Assembly (NCBI RefSeq): GCF_012184425.1
Contig: NZ_VTOW01000001.1
Location: 1,116,001-1,180,000 of the forward strand
DNA length: 64,000 nucleotides
DNA from: Candidatus Manganitrophus noduliformans
Lineage (GTDB): Bacteria; Nitrospirota; Nitrospiria; SBBL01; Manganitrophaceae
Direction: 5' to 3'
Shown: piece after piece, positions 37,514-46,652 of the stretch
How positions within the stretch are numbered: position 1 is the first letter of the stretch
How the letters are laid out: each line of letters starts with the position of its first letter
Notes under the pieces: model-generated
Told to the model about the DNA's origin: nothing
The model's input: the letters and a program-made list of their open reading frames with translations, nothing else
The model's database searches: none
Made by a program: the position numbers and the translations under genes

Positions 37514-40500
37514 ATGAGCGAGAGCGCAGTCAAAGAATTGCAGAAGGCGATAAAACAACTTCAGAGGTTTCAGAGAAAACTCAAGGAAGCCGAAGATCGC
37601 CCGGACGAGATCGAGGAATTGGTGGAAGAGGAGGCATCCAATCTCTGGAAGCCGGTCGATCCGATTCAGCGTATCCGAATACCGGCCGCCCCGGAGATTC
37701 GGCTCCCTTTTTTCGTCCCCGGGCGGCAGAGAGAAGTCTCTCACATCGAGGCCTCTCCTCATGAAGCGGGGCTCTTCCTCCTTCCCTACACAAATACGTT
37801 TCGGGAGCGATTCATCGAACGATTCGGAGAGAAGGTCGCATCCCTGAAGCGGCTGATGCAGAGATTGCGGGATCTGGAACTGCAATATTACCAAGAAGTC
37901 AGGGCGCAGGCCTCTCAGAGTGAAGATTCCAACAAAGAGAAGAAGAATGAGAACTTCGAGCGCCTGGAGAGTGATTACAACTTCTTCAAATACCTCCATA
38001 CGGTGACCCTGGATAACAGCAAGTTGGGACGGCTCTTTGACGAGATCGGATCGCACCTGGGTGGAGATTCTCTTCAGGATAAAGGGATCGTCGGATTTCT
38101 GAAAAGTTTAAAGGTCGACGGCAGGACCAGCGACGCTCTCTCGGAGGTCTTGTCGACGTTCGATCAGATCGCCCCCTTGTGCGTCAATATGTATCTTTCC
38201 TCCATCGCCTCCTGGGCCTCTCTGTCCAACTTCATCTCTGCCGAAGTAAAGAAGCTCGAGAGGGAGATGCTCGATGGAGTAGGCCCTGAGATTTACCGGC
38301 CTGATTATCTTGCCTTCCGGGAGACGATCAAGCGGACCATAGAGGGGTTATCGGGAGCGCCGACCTCCATGCAGGAGAAAGCGCTTTACTATGCCTATCT
38401 GAGTTTTCAGGCGTACCTATCGGAGAAAAGAAAGGATCCCTTCCGGCTGAATAACTTCGCCCAGGTCGGCGCCGGCAAGACCTACACCACGCCGATCTTT
38501 CTGAAGATGTTCTCCGACCAAATTCGTGAAAAATGGGAGAAGCGGCAACGCCAGCCCATCAAACTGCTCACACTCTATTTCACCGAGGCGAACCTCTGCC
38601 AGAATGTCATCAACTCCATGGTCGAGATCGATGTCCCTCAAGACGCGCTGCATCAGATCCAAATGAAGAAGCTACCCACACTTTCCGTGAAGGACGGCGA
38701 TTGCGTCGTCCTCAGCCGCCATGAGTTTGGGCTCAAGGAGGAGGAAGAGATTATTCGGCCGCTGGAGATCCTCGTCCGAAGAGGGTTTCAGTTCATGATC
38801 GTGGCCGATGAATCGTCGTTCTTGAAGAACTCCGAGAGCGGAATCTCGTATGCGATGGAGCGCCTTTACGCCTATCTGCGGCGAAGAGGGGTTCTCTGGG
38901 TGGACTATCGCCTCTCCGCCACCCCCACGAACAATGACACAGGCGATTTCCTCTATCTGCTGGCGACGAATCGGATTAACATCGGCTCCTTTCTTCATGC
39001 CGATCCCGAGATTGCGCTGAAAATGGAGGTGCATCTGGCCGCAGGACAGGAGCGCTCCGATCCCGAGCACAGGATCACATTGAACCAGCTCCTGAGACTG
39101 TTGAATCACGGAAGTTCCCGGACCGGAATTCTCTTGATGATGAACCTCGTCGAAAAATCGGCGAAGAGCACACAGGACAAAGGCGGAGAGAACGGAGAGA
39201 AAAGAGGAGAGGATACGGAGAAGTACGTCCTGGAACTGGTCTATACCGACTGCGCAGGTGCTGTTCTTGCGCTCTATTACATGGCGGTTTACGACTCGCA
39301 TCGTTTCAACATCCCCTCCTGGCTGGGAAAGGATAAGGAGGGTCACAGTATCGAGCCGACTCTGCTTGACGTCATGAATAAGCTCGGCGTCGGCTTTACC
39401 AGAATTACTCAGCCGACGGAAGAGAGAGTGAAGCGTCTCATCGGGCTTGAGCGGCCTCTGGTCCATCCCGGATCGCGGGAGATGAACTGCCTGATCCCCT
39501 GCCTCCCTCTGCTCAAAGAGATCGCATCTGCCTTGACCTACGATCGGGCGTTAAACGCCGATGAAGAAGTTCATTTCCAGATCAACGCCAAACAGCTGAA
39601 ATCGAATCTCCTGGAGGCGGTTACCAATCTCGAGGTGTTGGAGAAGATCAGAGAGTTTCTCAATCTGATGATGTTCGTGAATCTGGTCCGAAAGGTCAGA
39701 GGCAGTCAGCGCGCCTGGTGGACGGTCGGAGAGGCCGTGGAAGCGGAATTCCGGAAGCTGCGCTTGGAATTCGTGGCGGCCTATGCGCAGGTTCGGGGCT
39801 TCCCGCTGATCCAGAAAGAAGAGGTGGTCCGTCGGAAGGTTCATAAGGGGTTTCAGATCGTCGAGGAGACGGAGTGCTACCCGTACTTGGCGATCGAGTC
39901 GCATAAAAAGGGCGACCTCATTCGTCTTTTGCGAGGTCTTTCTCAAGAGGGGCTATTGGGGCATCGGCTCCTGGACGACCTAGCCCAGTATTTTGCTCCG
40001 GTCCGTTTTTTTGAGATGGTCGATCTTCTGGAGGAACGGAAGACCGAAGGAAAGACCCTGCGAGAGAGGGAGAAGCTCGATGAGGAGATCGAGAAAAAGC
40101 GATCCCTGATCACGGAGATGCTGATCGACGCCTTGGGGCTCTCTTGCGAGATTGGGGAGTATGCAAAGGTGCTGGCCCTTTTAGAGGGCGATGTCACAGA
40201 GCTTCCAGCGGAAGAAGACGGCCTGCTGCATTTTCGGCCGTCGATCCTCTCGAAATACCCGATCTTTTTAAAGGAGGTCCTCGATCTGCTCAAGAGTGTG
40301 CTGGAGGATCTGCCGGGGTCCGAGCAGTTTGCTCTCGCGGATGTGATTTCGGATATCGGCAGTGAGAACGTCGATTTGGCGCAGACCCTGGCCGAATACG
40401 GGATCATCTTCAAGGCCTCCGAGTCGGTCAATTTCCCGCTGGTCTTGCGGTTTGCAGACCGGATTCTACAGAAGCTCGGGTCGATCTTTGCAAAAAAGGA

Positions 40501-41368
40501 GATACAGCTGACCCTCCGGGAGGAGGATGTCGATGGCATCCGGCGGACCATCGCGAGGAGCGCAAGCTTTGAGAATTTCGCAAGGAAGCTCTCACAGATG
40601 GCGAAGGTTCATGAATCTCCAGTGTTGATCTCCTGCCGCTATCGCTTCTCCCAGAAAAGTATCGCGGCAACGACCGGGGCGATGTACTCGGTGACCGGGG
40701 AGACGGATAAGGCGGAGCGGTATCGCATCTTGGAATCGTTCGATCATCTGGATGAGAAGATGGGGCGGGTCTTGGTAGCGACCACCCGGTCGATCATGAA
40801 GGGATTCAACCTGTTCTACGCCCAGTACGGCTGCATGAGTGAGGGACTCGACAACGCCGAAGTGCGGATGCAGATGGCGGGAAGGCTTCGGCCCTTATTT
40901 CCGCAGCATCTCGAGGAGATTCAAAGGATGTTGCAAGTATTGAGAAGAGAGAAGCCGGGAGCGTCGGCAATCCGGCATTTGGATCGGTTGTCGAAGAATG
41001 TGAAAGTCTTCGATGTGATCTCGCCGCAGATCATATCGGGTTTTCCGGATATTCAGAATACGAAAGCATTTCTGCTTCATACCTTTCTTTTCTCCCAGAC
41101 CCATCAGCGATCTTTTCCGGCTATCTTCTCTGATGAGGAGGTCTTCCACTATGTCGACACCGAGCCCGTGTTTTCCGCAAAAACGGTGGAGACCTTCTGC
41201 CGGAAGATCATCGAAGAAGCGATCGAGGGATATATTGGAAAACTGCATGGGAGGAAGGAGATTGCGGTTTCGGAGCTGATCGAGATGATGGAAGAGGAGA
41301 TTGAAGCAGTCGCCTGCGAGAATATCAAGGCATCGAGCTATCTTCCTCTGCTTCAGGCGGCGTCATAA
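37514..41368 (+). CDS. Large SF2 helicase-like ATPase with a long insert
   Basis: A 1284-residue protein. Superfamily 2 motifs are visible: motif I 'AQVGAGKTYTT' with Lys322, motif II 'IVADESSFLKN' (DESS in place of DEAH/DEXH) at Asp432, motif III 'YRLSATPTNND', and motif VI 'QMAGRLRPLFPQH' near residue 1120. About 650 residues separate motif III from motif VI, more than the roughly 250 normal for two RecA domains, so a large insertion lies between the lobes. The N-terminal 250 residues include a coiled coil. It starts at the ATG at 37514, behind TGGAG. It probably works on DNA; a replication, defence or repair role is open. Confidence 0.75.
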   Translation: MSESAVKELQKAIKQLQRFQRKLKEAEDRPDEIEELVEEEASNLWKPVDPIQRIRIPAAPEIRLPFFVPGRQREVSHIEASPHEAGLFLLPYTNTFRERFIERFGEKVASLKRLMQRLRDLELQYYQEVRAQASQSEDSNKEKKNENFERLESDYNFFKYLHTVTLDNSKLGRLFDEIGSHLGGDSLQDKGIVGFLKSLKVDGRTSDALSEVLSTFDQIAPLCVNMYLSSIASWASLSNFISAEVKKLEREMLDGVGPEIYRPDYLAFRETIKRTIEGLSGAPTSMQEKALYYAYLSFQAYLSEKRKDPFRLNNFAQVGAGKTYTTPIFLKMFSDQIREKWEKRQRQPIKLLTLYFTEANLCQNVINSMVEIDVPQDALHQIQMKKLPTLSVKDGDCVVLSRHEFGLKEEEEIIRPLEILVRRGFQFMIVADESSFLKNSESGISYAMERLYAYLRRRGVLWVDYRLSATPTNNDTGDFLYLLATNRINIGSFLHADPEIALKMEVHLAAGQERSDPEHRITLNQLLRLLNHGSSRTGILLMMNLVEKSAKSTQDKGGENGEKRGEDTEKYVLELVYTDCAGAVLALYYMAVYDSHRFNIPSWLGKDKEGHSIEPTLLDVMNKLGVGFTRITQPTEERVKRLIGLERPLVHPGSREMNCLIPCLPLLKEIASALTYDRALNADEEVHFQINAKQLKSNLLEAVTNLEVLEKIREFLNLMMFVNLVRKVRGSQRAWWTVGEAVEAEFRKLRLEFVAAYAQVRGFPLIQKEEVVRRKVHKGFQIVEETECYPYLAIESHKKGDLIRLLRGLSQEGLLGHRLLDDLAQYFAPVRFFEMVDLLEERKTEGKTLREREKLDEEIEKKRSLITEMLIDALGLSCEIGEYAKVLALLEGDVTELPAEEDGLLHFRPSILSKYPIFLKEVLDLLKSVLEDLPGSEQFALADVISDIGSENVDLAQTLAEYGIIFKASESVNFPLVLRFADRILQKLGSIFAKKEIQLTLREEDVDGIRRTIARSASFENFARKLSQMAKVHESPVLISCRYRFSQKSIAATTGAMYSVTGETDKAERYRILESFDHLDEKMGRVLVATTRSIMKGFNLFYAQYGCMSEGLDNAEVRMQMAGRLRPLFPQHLEEIQRMLQVLRREKPGASAIRHLDRLSKNVKVFDVISPQIISGFPDIQNTKAFLLHTFLFSQTHQRSFPAIFSDEEVFHYVDTEPVFSAKTVETFCRKIIEEAIEGYIGKLHGRKEIAVSELIEMMEEEIEAVACENIKASSYLPLLQAAS

Positions 41369-41390
41369 GAGATTTTTGTTCTTGAAAAAG

Positions 41391-41422
41391 GGTCCCTCCG
41401 GTTGGGGGGGCCTCTTTTTTTT
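41391..41422 (+). terminator. Terminator at the end of the helicase gene
   Basis: GGTCCCTCC pairs with GGGGGGGCC (two G-U pairs) around GGTT, then CTCTTTTTTTT. This is the strongest T-run in the accessory block. Confidence 0.8.
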
Positions 41423-41469
41423 GCCTTTTTTCTGGCATATTTGCCGAAACCATCTAAGGGAGGAATCTA

Positions 41470-41613
41470 TTGAAAGTGAAAGCCGATCAGATGGATAACG
41501 ATCAGTTCGATACGATCCAGGAGATTCTGAACAGTTACCGCTATACTGCCGGAGAGAAGGGATATGTGAAGTTCCAGCACGGCATGCCGGGTGGCTTCCA
41601 CGCAAATTTCTAG
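41470..41613 (+). CDS. Small hypothetical protein
   Basis: A 47-residue frame with a TTG start 6 nt after AAGGGAGG. It has a charged start and a 'FQHGMPGGFHANF' end. No family is recognised. Its position at the right edge of the accessory block marks the change toward the mercury region. Confidence 0.4.
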   Translation: MKVKADQMDNDQFDTIQEILNSYRYTAGEKGYVKFQHGMPGGFHANF

Positions 41614-41735
41614 GGGCGATCGCGCATGCAGATGATGAGAATCAATTTCGTCTGGAGGGTCGTCTATATAGATGTTGATTCTAAAACAACACCGTGCTTG
41701 AACCTCTCCGCGCTTACTCCAGGTTCAATCGAGGC

Positions 41736-41788
41736 TTGACAGGATCTAAAAGTTTAGGTTATATTACAATTAATCAATTTATATTGAT
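41736..41788 (+). promoter_or_regulatory. Promoter and operator of the ArsR-mer operon
   Basis: TTGACA (41736-41741), an 18-nt spacer and TATATT (41760-41765). Downstream is the inverted repeat ATCAAT-N4-ATTGAT (41773-41788), the type of site used by ArsR/SmtB repressors. Confidence 0.65.
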
Positions 41789-41804
41789 ATATAGGAGTCT
41801 GTCC

Positions 41805-42176
41805 ATGATTCAGGATGAGTTACTCTCCGCCCAGGTGGCCCTCTTCTCGGCGCTCTCCGATCCGACCCGGCTTCAGATTTTGAAATTGCTTCACCAGAAA
41901 GGGCCGATGCATGTGACCAAAATATATGAAATGCTAGGAAAGCCGCAGAATCTGATCTCCCATCATCTCAACTGTCTCAAGACCTGCGGGTTAGCGGCGG
42001 TGGAGAAGCAGGGTCGAAAGGCAATCTATCGGATTGCCGATCCTGAAATCGATCAGATCCTTGATTGGGCGGAAAAGCAGGTGGTTGCCCAAGCCGAGCG
42101 GATTCTTTCCTGTAGCCTGGTCGGGAATCGGGCGTCGAGGCGCACAGGAAAACGATCGGGAGGAAAACATGGCTAG
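41805..42176 (+). CDS. ArsR/SmtB-family regulator of the mer operon
   Basis: A 123-residue winged-helix repressor: 'LFSALSDPTRLQILKLLHQK', then the recognition helix 'QNLISHHLNCLKTCGL' and the wing 'KQGRKAIYRI'. The usual ELCVCD metal site is replaced by 'HVTKIYEM'; two Cys in the recognition helix and one near the C-terminus are the possible metal ligands. It leads merF, merT and merB, so it is likely the mercury-responsive repressor in place of MerR. The overlap with merF is 8 nt. Confidence 0.82.
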   Translation: MIQDELLSAQVALFSALSDPTRLQILKLLHQKGPMHVTKIYEMLGKPQNLISHHLNCLKTCGLAAVEKQGRKAIYRIADPEIDQILDWAEKQVVAQAERILSCSLVGNRASRRTGKRSGGKHG

Positions 42177-42420
42177 TGAGACCTACATTAAAACCGGCGG
42201 AGTCGGAGCCGTCATTGCCGCGATCTGCTGCTTCACCCCTGTGTTGGTGATTCTGCTAGGGATCATCGGCCTCGGGGCAATCACCGGGTATCTGGATTAT
42301 GTGCTCCTTCCGGCCCTTTTGATCTGCCTGGGATTATTGGCCTATGGAATCGTCCTTCGAAAGAAGGAGCAGGCGGCCTGCTGCGATCAAAAAAACCTTT
42401 CGGAGGGAGGGCGTCCATGA
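42169..42420 (+). CDS. merF: Mercury transport protein MerF
   Basis: An 83-residue inner-membrane protein with two transmembrane helices. The first contains the vicinal Cys pair 'AAICCFTPVLV' and the tail has a second Cys pair 'AACCDQ', the arrangement by which MerF hands Hg2+ to the reductase. It overlaps both its neighbours in a tight operon with the regulator and MerT. Confidence 0.85.
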   Translation: MASETYIKTGGVGAVIAAICCFTPVLVILLGIIGLGAITGYLDYVLLPALLICLGLLAYGIVLRKKEQAACCDQKNLSEGGRP

Positions 42421-42773
42421 AAGAGGGATGGTCCACTATCGGCGGGCTCTTCTCTGCCTTTCTCTCCTCGGTCTGCTGTATCGGTCCTTTGATCCTCTCC
42501 GCCCTCGGGATCGGGGCCGGGGCGACCGGGCTTCTCGGAGGATCGGCCCGTTTTGCGGCGTCGATGGTTCCTTACCGGCCCCTCTTCGTTCTATTAACCT
42601 TTGCCTTTTTGGGTCTGGGGTTCTACAGCGTTTACCGAAGGCAGCCTATTTGTGGTGGAGCCTCGGCCTGCTCTCCGGAGCGGCTTAAAAGGACAAAGCG
42701 CATTCTGTGGGTGATCGCGCTTATTTCACTGATCCTAACGATCTCCCCTTATTTATTGGCCATCGGATCTTAA
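42417..42773 (+). CDS. merT: Mercury transport protein MerT
   Basis: A 118-residue inner-membrane protein with three hydrophobic helices. The first holds the vicinal Cys pair 'SSVCCIGPLILSALG', and the cytoplasmic loop has further Cys residues ('PICGGASACSPERL'), as in MerT. It takes Hg2+ from the periplasm and passes it to the cytosol. It is coupled to merF by an ATGA overlap. Confidence 0.88.
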   Translation: MKEGWSTIGGLFSAFLSSVCCIGPLILSALGIGAGATGLLGGSARFAASMVPYRPLFVLLTFAFLGLGFYSVYRRQPICGGASACSPERLKRTKRILWVIALISLILTISPYLLAIGS

Positions 42774-42894
42774 AGGGGCTCAAACAATAAGAGAAACATC
42801 GCTGTAATGATCAGATGGACGCTTTTTATTTTTTCTTTCGTTTTCTTACGCCCTGTCCGATGAGTTGAAGATGAGTTGAAAAGGAGCGGATCAA

Positions 42895-43557
42895 ATGCAA
42901 TCTCTCAATCTTTCTGAGATCGCCACGACATTGAAGGAGGGGCTTCGGGAGAGTCTTTTCCCAGACAAGATCGGACTTTTTCACCCTCTCTTGCGCCTCT
43001 TGGCAAAAGGGAGCCCCGTAGCCCTCGGCCAAATTGCCGCCACGCTTCATCTCTTCCCTAGCGACGTTGCCGCGGCCCTTGGTATGTTGCGAAACGTCGA
43101 GTTTGATCAGGACGGGAACATTGTCGGCGCGGGGATCACCCTGAACCCGACCCGGCACCGTTTTGAGGTGAATGGCCGGAAGCTGTTCACCTGGTGCGCG
43201 ATGGACACGTTGATCTTCCCGATGATTCTCAACCAAACGGCCCGTGTGGCGTCGACCTGTCCTGCGACCGGAATCACGGTCCGGCTGACGGTCACACCGG
43301 GGGGTGTGGAGCACCTCGAACCCGCCGACGCCGTTGTCTCCCTGCCCAAGCTTTCAGAAACGTGTTGTGATGTGCGGGCGAACTTTTGCAATCAGGTCCA
43401 CTTCTTCAGTTCCTCCGACGCCGCGTCGGCGTGGCTCTCCGAACGCCCCGGAGCGACGCTTCTTTCCATCCAAGAGGCGTGGCGAATCGGAAGTATTTTG
43501 GTGAGCTCCCTTTTCAGGAGCGATTTGGAAATAGGTGGGACCCTTGAGTGTTGTTAA
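42895..43557 (+). CDS. merB: Organomercurial lyase MerB
   Basis: A 220-residue MerB of normal length that breaks the carbon-mercury bond of organomercurials. All catalytic residues are visible: Cys101 and Asp104 in 'LFTWCAMDTL' and Cys165 in 'RANFCNQVHFF'. The N-terminal winged-helix-like part and the 'TRHRFEVNGR' strand are in place. It starts at the ATG behind AAGGAGCG, 120 nt after merT, so organic as well as inorganic mercury resistance is predicted. Confidence 0.92.
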   Translation: MQSLNLSEIATTLKEGLRESLFPDKIGLFHPLLRLLAKGSPVALGQIAATLHLFPSDVAAALGMLRNVEFDQDGNIVGAGITLNPTRHRFEVNGRKLFTWCAMDTLIFPMILNQTARVASTCPATGITVRLTVTPGGVEHLEPADAVVSLPKLSETCCDVRANFCNQVHFFSSSDAASAWLSERPGATLLSIQEAWRIGSILVSSLFRSDLEIGGTLECC

Positions 43558-43580
43558 TCTTTTTAGGAAGGAGGCCGTTC

Positions 43581-43949
43581 ATGATAAAAGGTTTTATGAA
43601 AGCTTCCCTGTTATTTTCAGTCCTGTTATTCTTGGTCACCGGTGCGCCGGCAACCGATCACTTCAGCCTTGCGGAGGAACCCGGTGCTCTTCAAACGATC
43701 ACCTTGAAGATCGACGGGATGGATTGCGGCGCTTGCGCGAAAGAGATCCGATCGGCTCTGATGGAGAGGCCGGGTGTCAGGACGGCGGAGGTAAAGGTCA
43801 GGAAGAAATGGCTTTTCTTCGATGATTTTTCAGATGCGCGGGCCGTGGTCGAATACGAACAGAGCAAGACGACGGTGGATGATCTGATCAAGGCGGTGGA
43901 AGGGGCGAGCAATTCAATGTTCACCTACCATGCCCGGCTCATCGAGTAA
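43581..43949 (+). CDS. MerP-like periplasmic heavy-metal-binding protein
   Basis: A 122-residue protein with a signal peptide and one HMA domain. The metal motif is 'IDGMDCGACAKEIR', and the rest of the ferredoxin-like fold follows ('GVRTAEVKVRKKW', 'SKTTVDDLIKAVEG'). MerP binds periplasmic Hg2+ and hands it to MerT. It is longer than classical MerP (about 90) because of an added strand region before the end. A GAAGGAGG site precedes the ATG. Confidence 0.78.
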   Translation: MIKGFMKASLLFSVLLFLVTGAPATDHFSLAEEPGALQTITLKIDGMDCGACAKEIRSALMERPGVRTAEVKVRKKWLFFDDFSDARAVVEYEQSKTTVDDLIKAVEGASNSMFTYHARLIE

Positions 43950-43971
43950 AAATATAAGGAGGTCATAAATA

Positions 43972-44352
43972 ATGATGAAAACAAACCAAGAAAAAGCAGA
44001 AAGCGACACCCTCTTCGTCGAAATGCGGAAACTCTCCCCCCGGGTCACCGGGGGAATCATGCGGGCCCGGGAGGCCTCGTATGAAGACGGGAAAGCGCCC
44101 GGAAAGTACAAACTCCTGACCGCCCTGGCGATCTCCATTGCGATCCGGTGTGAGCCCTGCATCCGGGCCTACGTGAAGATGGCCGTGGAGCGCGGAACAA
44201 CCCAAGAGGAGCTGATCGAGTTCCTGAATGTAGCGATGACGATGCAGGGATGTCCCGGCGAGGAGTGGTCGATCAAGGCCTATGCCGCCTATAAAGAGAT
44301 CGCCGGCGGGAAAGCCCCTTCGGACAATGAGACCTCCTGCTGCGGACACTGA
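43972..44352 (+). CDS. AhpD/carboxymuconolactone-decarboxylase-like protein
   Basis: A 126-residue alpha-helical protein of the AhpD-like family with the active Cys pair in 'IAIRCEPCIRAYVKMAVERG'. It ends 'SCCGH', an extra Cys pair that could bind Hg2+. Such proteins reduce peroxides or act as thiol relays. Two adjacent ATGs are possible starts. The mer operon setting suggests a redox or mercury-binding helper. A second AhpD-type protein is encoded at 52950. Confidence 0.75.
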   Translation: MMKTNQEKAESDTLFVEMRKLSPRVTGGIMRAREASYEDGKAPGKYKLLTALAISIAIRCEPCIRAYVKMAVERGTTQEELIEFLNVAMTMQGCPGEEWSIKAYAAYKEIAGGKAPSDNETSCCGH

Positions 44353-44495
44353 CGCTCCCTTAAATGTAGTCAAAGGATCGAGGCCGAGATCGGCAAGAGG
44401 TATGTGAGCCTCATGGGGAGCATCAAGGTCCATTCGAATCAATTTTATTTTTTGACTTGTGGATGGGGCTTTGGTTTTCAAGAGGAGAGGGAATC

Positions 44496-46160
44496 ATGAA
44501 GGATCGCGTTCAAGTGACCCTGAGGATTGAAGGGATGACCTGCGACGGTTGCGCCCGGCACGTGACCGAGGCGCTCAAATCGGTCGCGGGGGTGGAGGAG
44601 GCGACCGTCTCGAACTGGCAATCGGGAAGGGCTCAGGCGATTGTCGGTCCAAACGTCGCCGATCGGCCATTAATCGACGCCGTGGCGCGCGCCGGTTATC
44701 ATGCCCTGGTATTGCAGCGCCAGTCTCTGCAAAAGGGGCGACGGGCTCCCAAAGCCAAAGGGGCCGACTTCGACCTCTTGATCCTCGGCGGCGGCTCGGC
44801 CGCCTTCGCCGCCGCGATCAAAGGGGCGGAATTGGGGGCCAAGGTCGCCATCGTGGAGAAGGGGACGATCGGCGGGACCTGCGTCAACATCGGCTGCGTC
44901 CCCTCTAAAACGTTGATCCGCGCGGCCGAACTCTGCTACCGCTCCGCCTATCCCAATTTCGAAGGACTGGCCGCTTGTCCGCCTCCCTCGGACTGGGCGC
45001 GGGTCATTCAACAAAAGGACGATCTCGTCGCCTCCCTTCGGGAGGGGAAGTATGTCCGTGTCGCAGAATCCCATCCGAACATCTCGATCATCAAAGGAGA
45101 GGCCCGGCTGGCGGGAAACCGACAGGTATGGGTGAACGGCAAAGGCTACACCGCCGGCAAGATCGTGATCGCGACCGGCGCCCATCCCTGGACCCCGCCG
45201 ATCCCCGGTCTTGCGGAAGCGGGGTATCTCGACAGCACCGATGCGTTAAGCCTTCCGGCCCTCCCGAAGTCGATGATCGTCATCGGCGGCGGGGCGATCG
45301 GTCTGGAGCTGGGTCAGCTCTTCACCCGATTCGGGGTTCGGGTCATCCTCTTGGAAAGCGCCCCCCACATCGCGCCGGGAGAAGATCCGGAGCTCGGAGC
45401 GGCCCTAGCCCGGTATCTCCAGGAAGAAAAGATGCAGATCCATACCGGGGCGAGTATCATCCGGGTGGAGAGAGGCCCGGACGGATACCGCGTCGATGCC
45501 GAGGTGGCGGAGGCGTCGCGGAGCTTTGCCGCCGAGCAGCTCCTCGTGACGACGGGGCGCCGTCCGACGACGGAAGGGTTCGGATTGGAGGAGGCCGGCG
45601 TCCAGATGGGAAGGCGGGGCGAGGTCCTGGTGAATCAACATCTTCAGACCAGCCATCCAGAGATCTACGCCGCCGGAGATGTGATCGGCGATCCGATGTT
45701 CGTCTACGTGGCGGCCTACGCCGGAGGGCTCGTCGCCGAGAACGCTCTTGCTGGAATCGGCCGGGTCTATGATCTATCGACCGTGCCGCGGGTGACCTTC
45801 ACCGATCCCCAGATTGCGAGTGTGGGGCTCACGGAAAGCCAGGCGCGCGAAAAAGGGCTTTCGGTCAAGACAAGCGCGCTGAGCCTGAAAGAGGTCCCCA
45901 GGGCGATTGCCGCCCGGAACACGCGGGGCCTGATCAAACTGGTTGCGGAGGAAGGGACAGGAAAGCTCTTGGGGGCCCATCTCCTTGCGGCGGAGGGGGG
46001 AGAGATTATTCAGGAGGCGACCTTGGCCATCCGCTTCGGTCTGACGAAGCAAGACCTCATCGACACCTTTCACCCTTATCTCACGATGGCGGAGGGGCTG
46101 AAACTCGCCGCCCTGACGTTCGATCGTGATGTCAAAGCGCTTTCCTGTTGCGCCACCTGA
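44496..46160 (+). CDS. merA: Mercuric reductase MerA
   Basis: A 554-residue flavoenzyme that reduces Hg2+ to volatile Hg0 with NADPH. An N-terminal HMA domain ('IEGMTCDGCARHVTEALK') is followed by the FAD motif 'LILGGGSAAFAAAIKG', the redox Cys pair 'GGTCVNIGCVPSK', the NADPH-binding 'MIVIGGGAIGLELG', and a C-terminal vicinal Cys pair 'ALSCCAT' that delivers Hg2+. All key residues are present. A 140-nt gap with no supported gene lies upstream. Confidence 0.95.
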   Translation: MKDRVQVTLRIEGMTCDGCARHVTEALKSVAGVEEATVSNWQSGRAQAIVGPNVADRPLIDAVARAGYHALVLQRQSLQKGRRAPKAKGADFDLLILGGGSAAFAAAIKGAELGAKVAIVEKGTIGGTCVNIGCVPSKTLIRAAELCYRSAYPNFEGLAACPPPSDWARVIQQKDDLVASLREGKYVRVAESHPNISIIKGEARLAGNRQVWVNGKGYTAGKIVIATGAHPWTPPIPGLAEAGYLDSTDALSLPALPKSMIVIGGGAIGLELGQLFTRFGVRVILLESAPHIAPGEDPELGAALARYLQEEKMQIHTGASIIRVERGPDGYRVDAEVAEASRSFAAEQLLVTTGRRPTTEGFGLEEAGVQMGRRGEVLVNQHLQTSHPEIYAAGDVIGDPMFVYVAAYAGGLVAENALAGIGRVYDLSTVPRVTFTDPQIASVGLTESQAREKGLSVKTSALSLKEVPRAIAARNTRGLIKLVAEEGTGKLLGAHLLAAEGGEIIQEATLAIRFGLTKQDLIDTFHPYLTMAEGLKLAALTFDRDVKALSCCAT

Positions 46161-46183
46161 TCGAATCCAGCCGAAAAGAGCCC

Positions 46184-46214
46184 TTGACCCTTCCAGTGAC
46201 TGGAAGGTTTAAAT
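46184..46214 (+). promoter_or_regulatory. MerR-type promoter with 19-bp spacer and palindromic operator
   Basis: TTGACC (46184-46189) and TTAAAT (46209-46214) are 19 bp apart, the elongated spacing typical of MerR-family promoters. The spacer holds CCTTCCAGT-G-ACTGGAAGG, a perfect palindrome. The ATG at 46221 starts 7 nt after the -10, so the transcript would be leaderless. Confidence 0.8.
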
Positions 46215-46220
46215 AAAACC

Positions 46221-46649
46221 ATGAAAGCAGAAACGCTCTTTCATATCGGAGATCTTTCGAAAAAGACCGGCGTTCCTACCCGAACGATCCGGTACTACGA
46301 AGCGATGGGACTTCTGCGTCGGCCCGTTCGCAATCGCCATGGATATCGGCTCTACGCTTCGGAAGCGGCGGAGCGGCTCCGGTTTATCAGAGCAGCCCGA
46401 GGGGCTGGGTTTTCGTTGAATGAGATTCGGGAGATCTTGAACATCGCCGACGAAGGGGAGACCCCCTGTCGATCGGTCCTTCAGAGGGTCCGTCACCGAT
46501 CGGAAGATCTCGATCGGCAGATCGCCAAGATGATCGCGATGAAATCCAGGCTCGAAGGGCTCTTGAAGCGATGGACAACGGATCTTCCGCGACCGACCCC
46601 AAAGGAGATCTGCCCGCTGATTGAGAATCTAAACGAGAAGGAGGAATAG
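46221..46649 (+). CDS. MerR-family metal-responsive regulator
   Basis: A 142-residue regulator. The winged-helix part is 'IGDLSKKTGVPTRTIRYYEA', the second helix 'YRLYASEAAERLRFIRAARG'. A long dimer helix and a metal loop follow with Cys ('GETPCRSVLQ') and a C-terminal 'KEICPLIENL'. It lacks the exact Cys spacing of MerR proper, so a ZntR/CueR-like or divergent MerR member is likely. It sits between merA and a thiol/HMA gene pair, under a promoter it probably controls itself. Confidence 0.82.
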   Translation: MKAETLFHIGDLSKKTGVPTRTIRYYEAMGLLRRPVRNRHGYRLYASEAAERLRFIRAARGAGFSLNEIREILNIADEGETPCRSVLQRVRHRSEDLDRQIAKMIAMKSRLEGLLKRWTTDLPRPTPKEICPLIENLNEKEE

Positions 46650-46652
46650 AAG

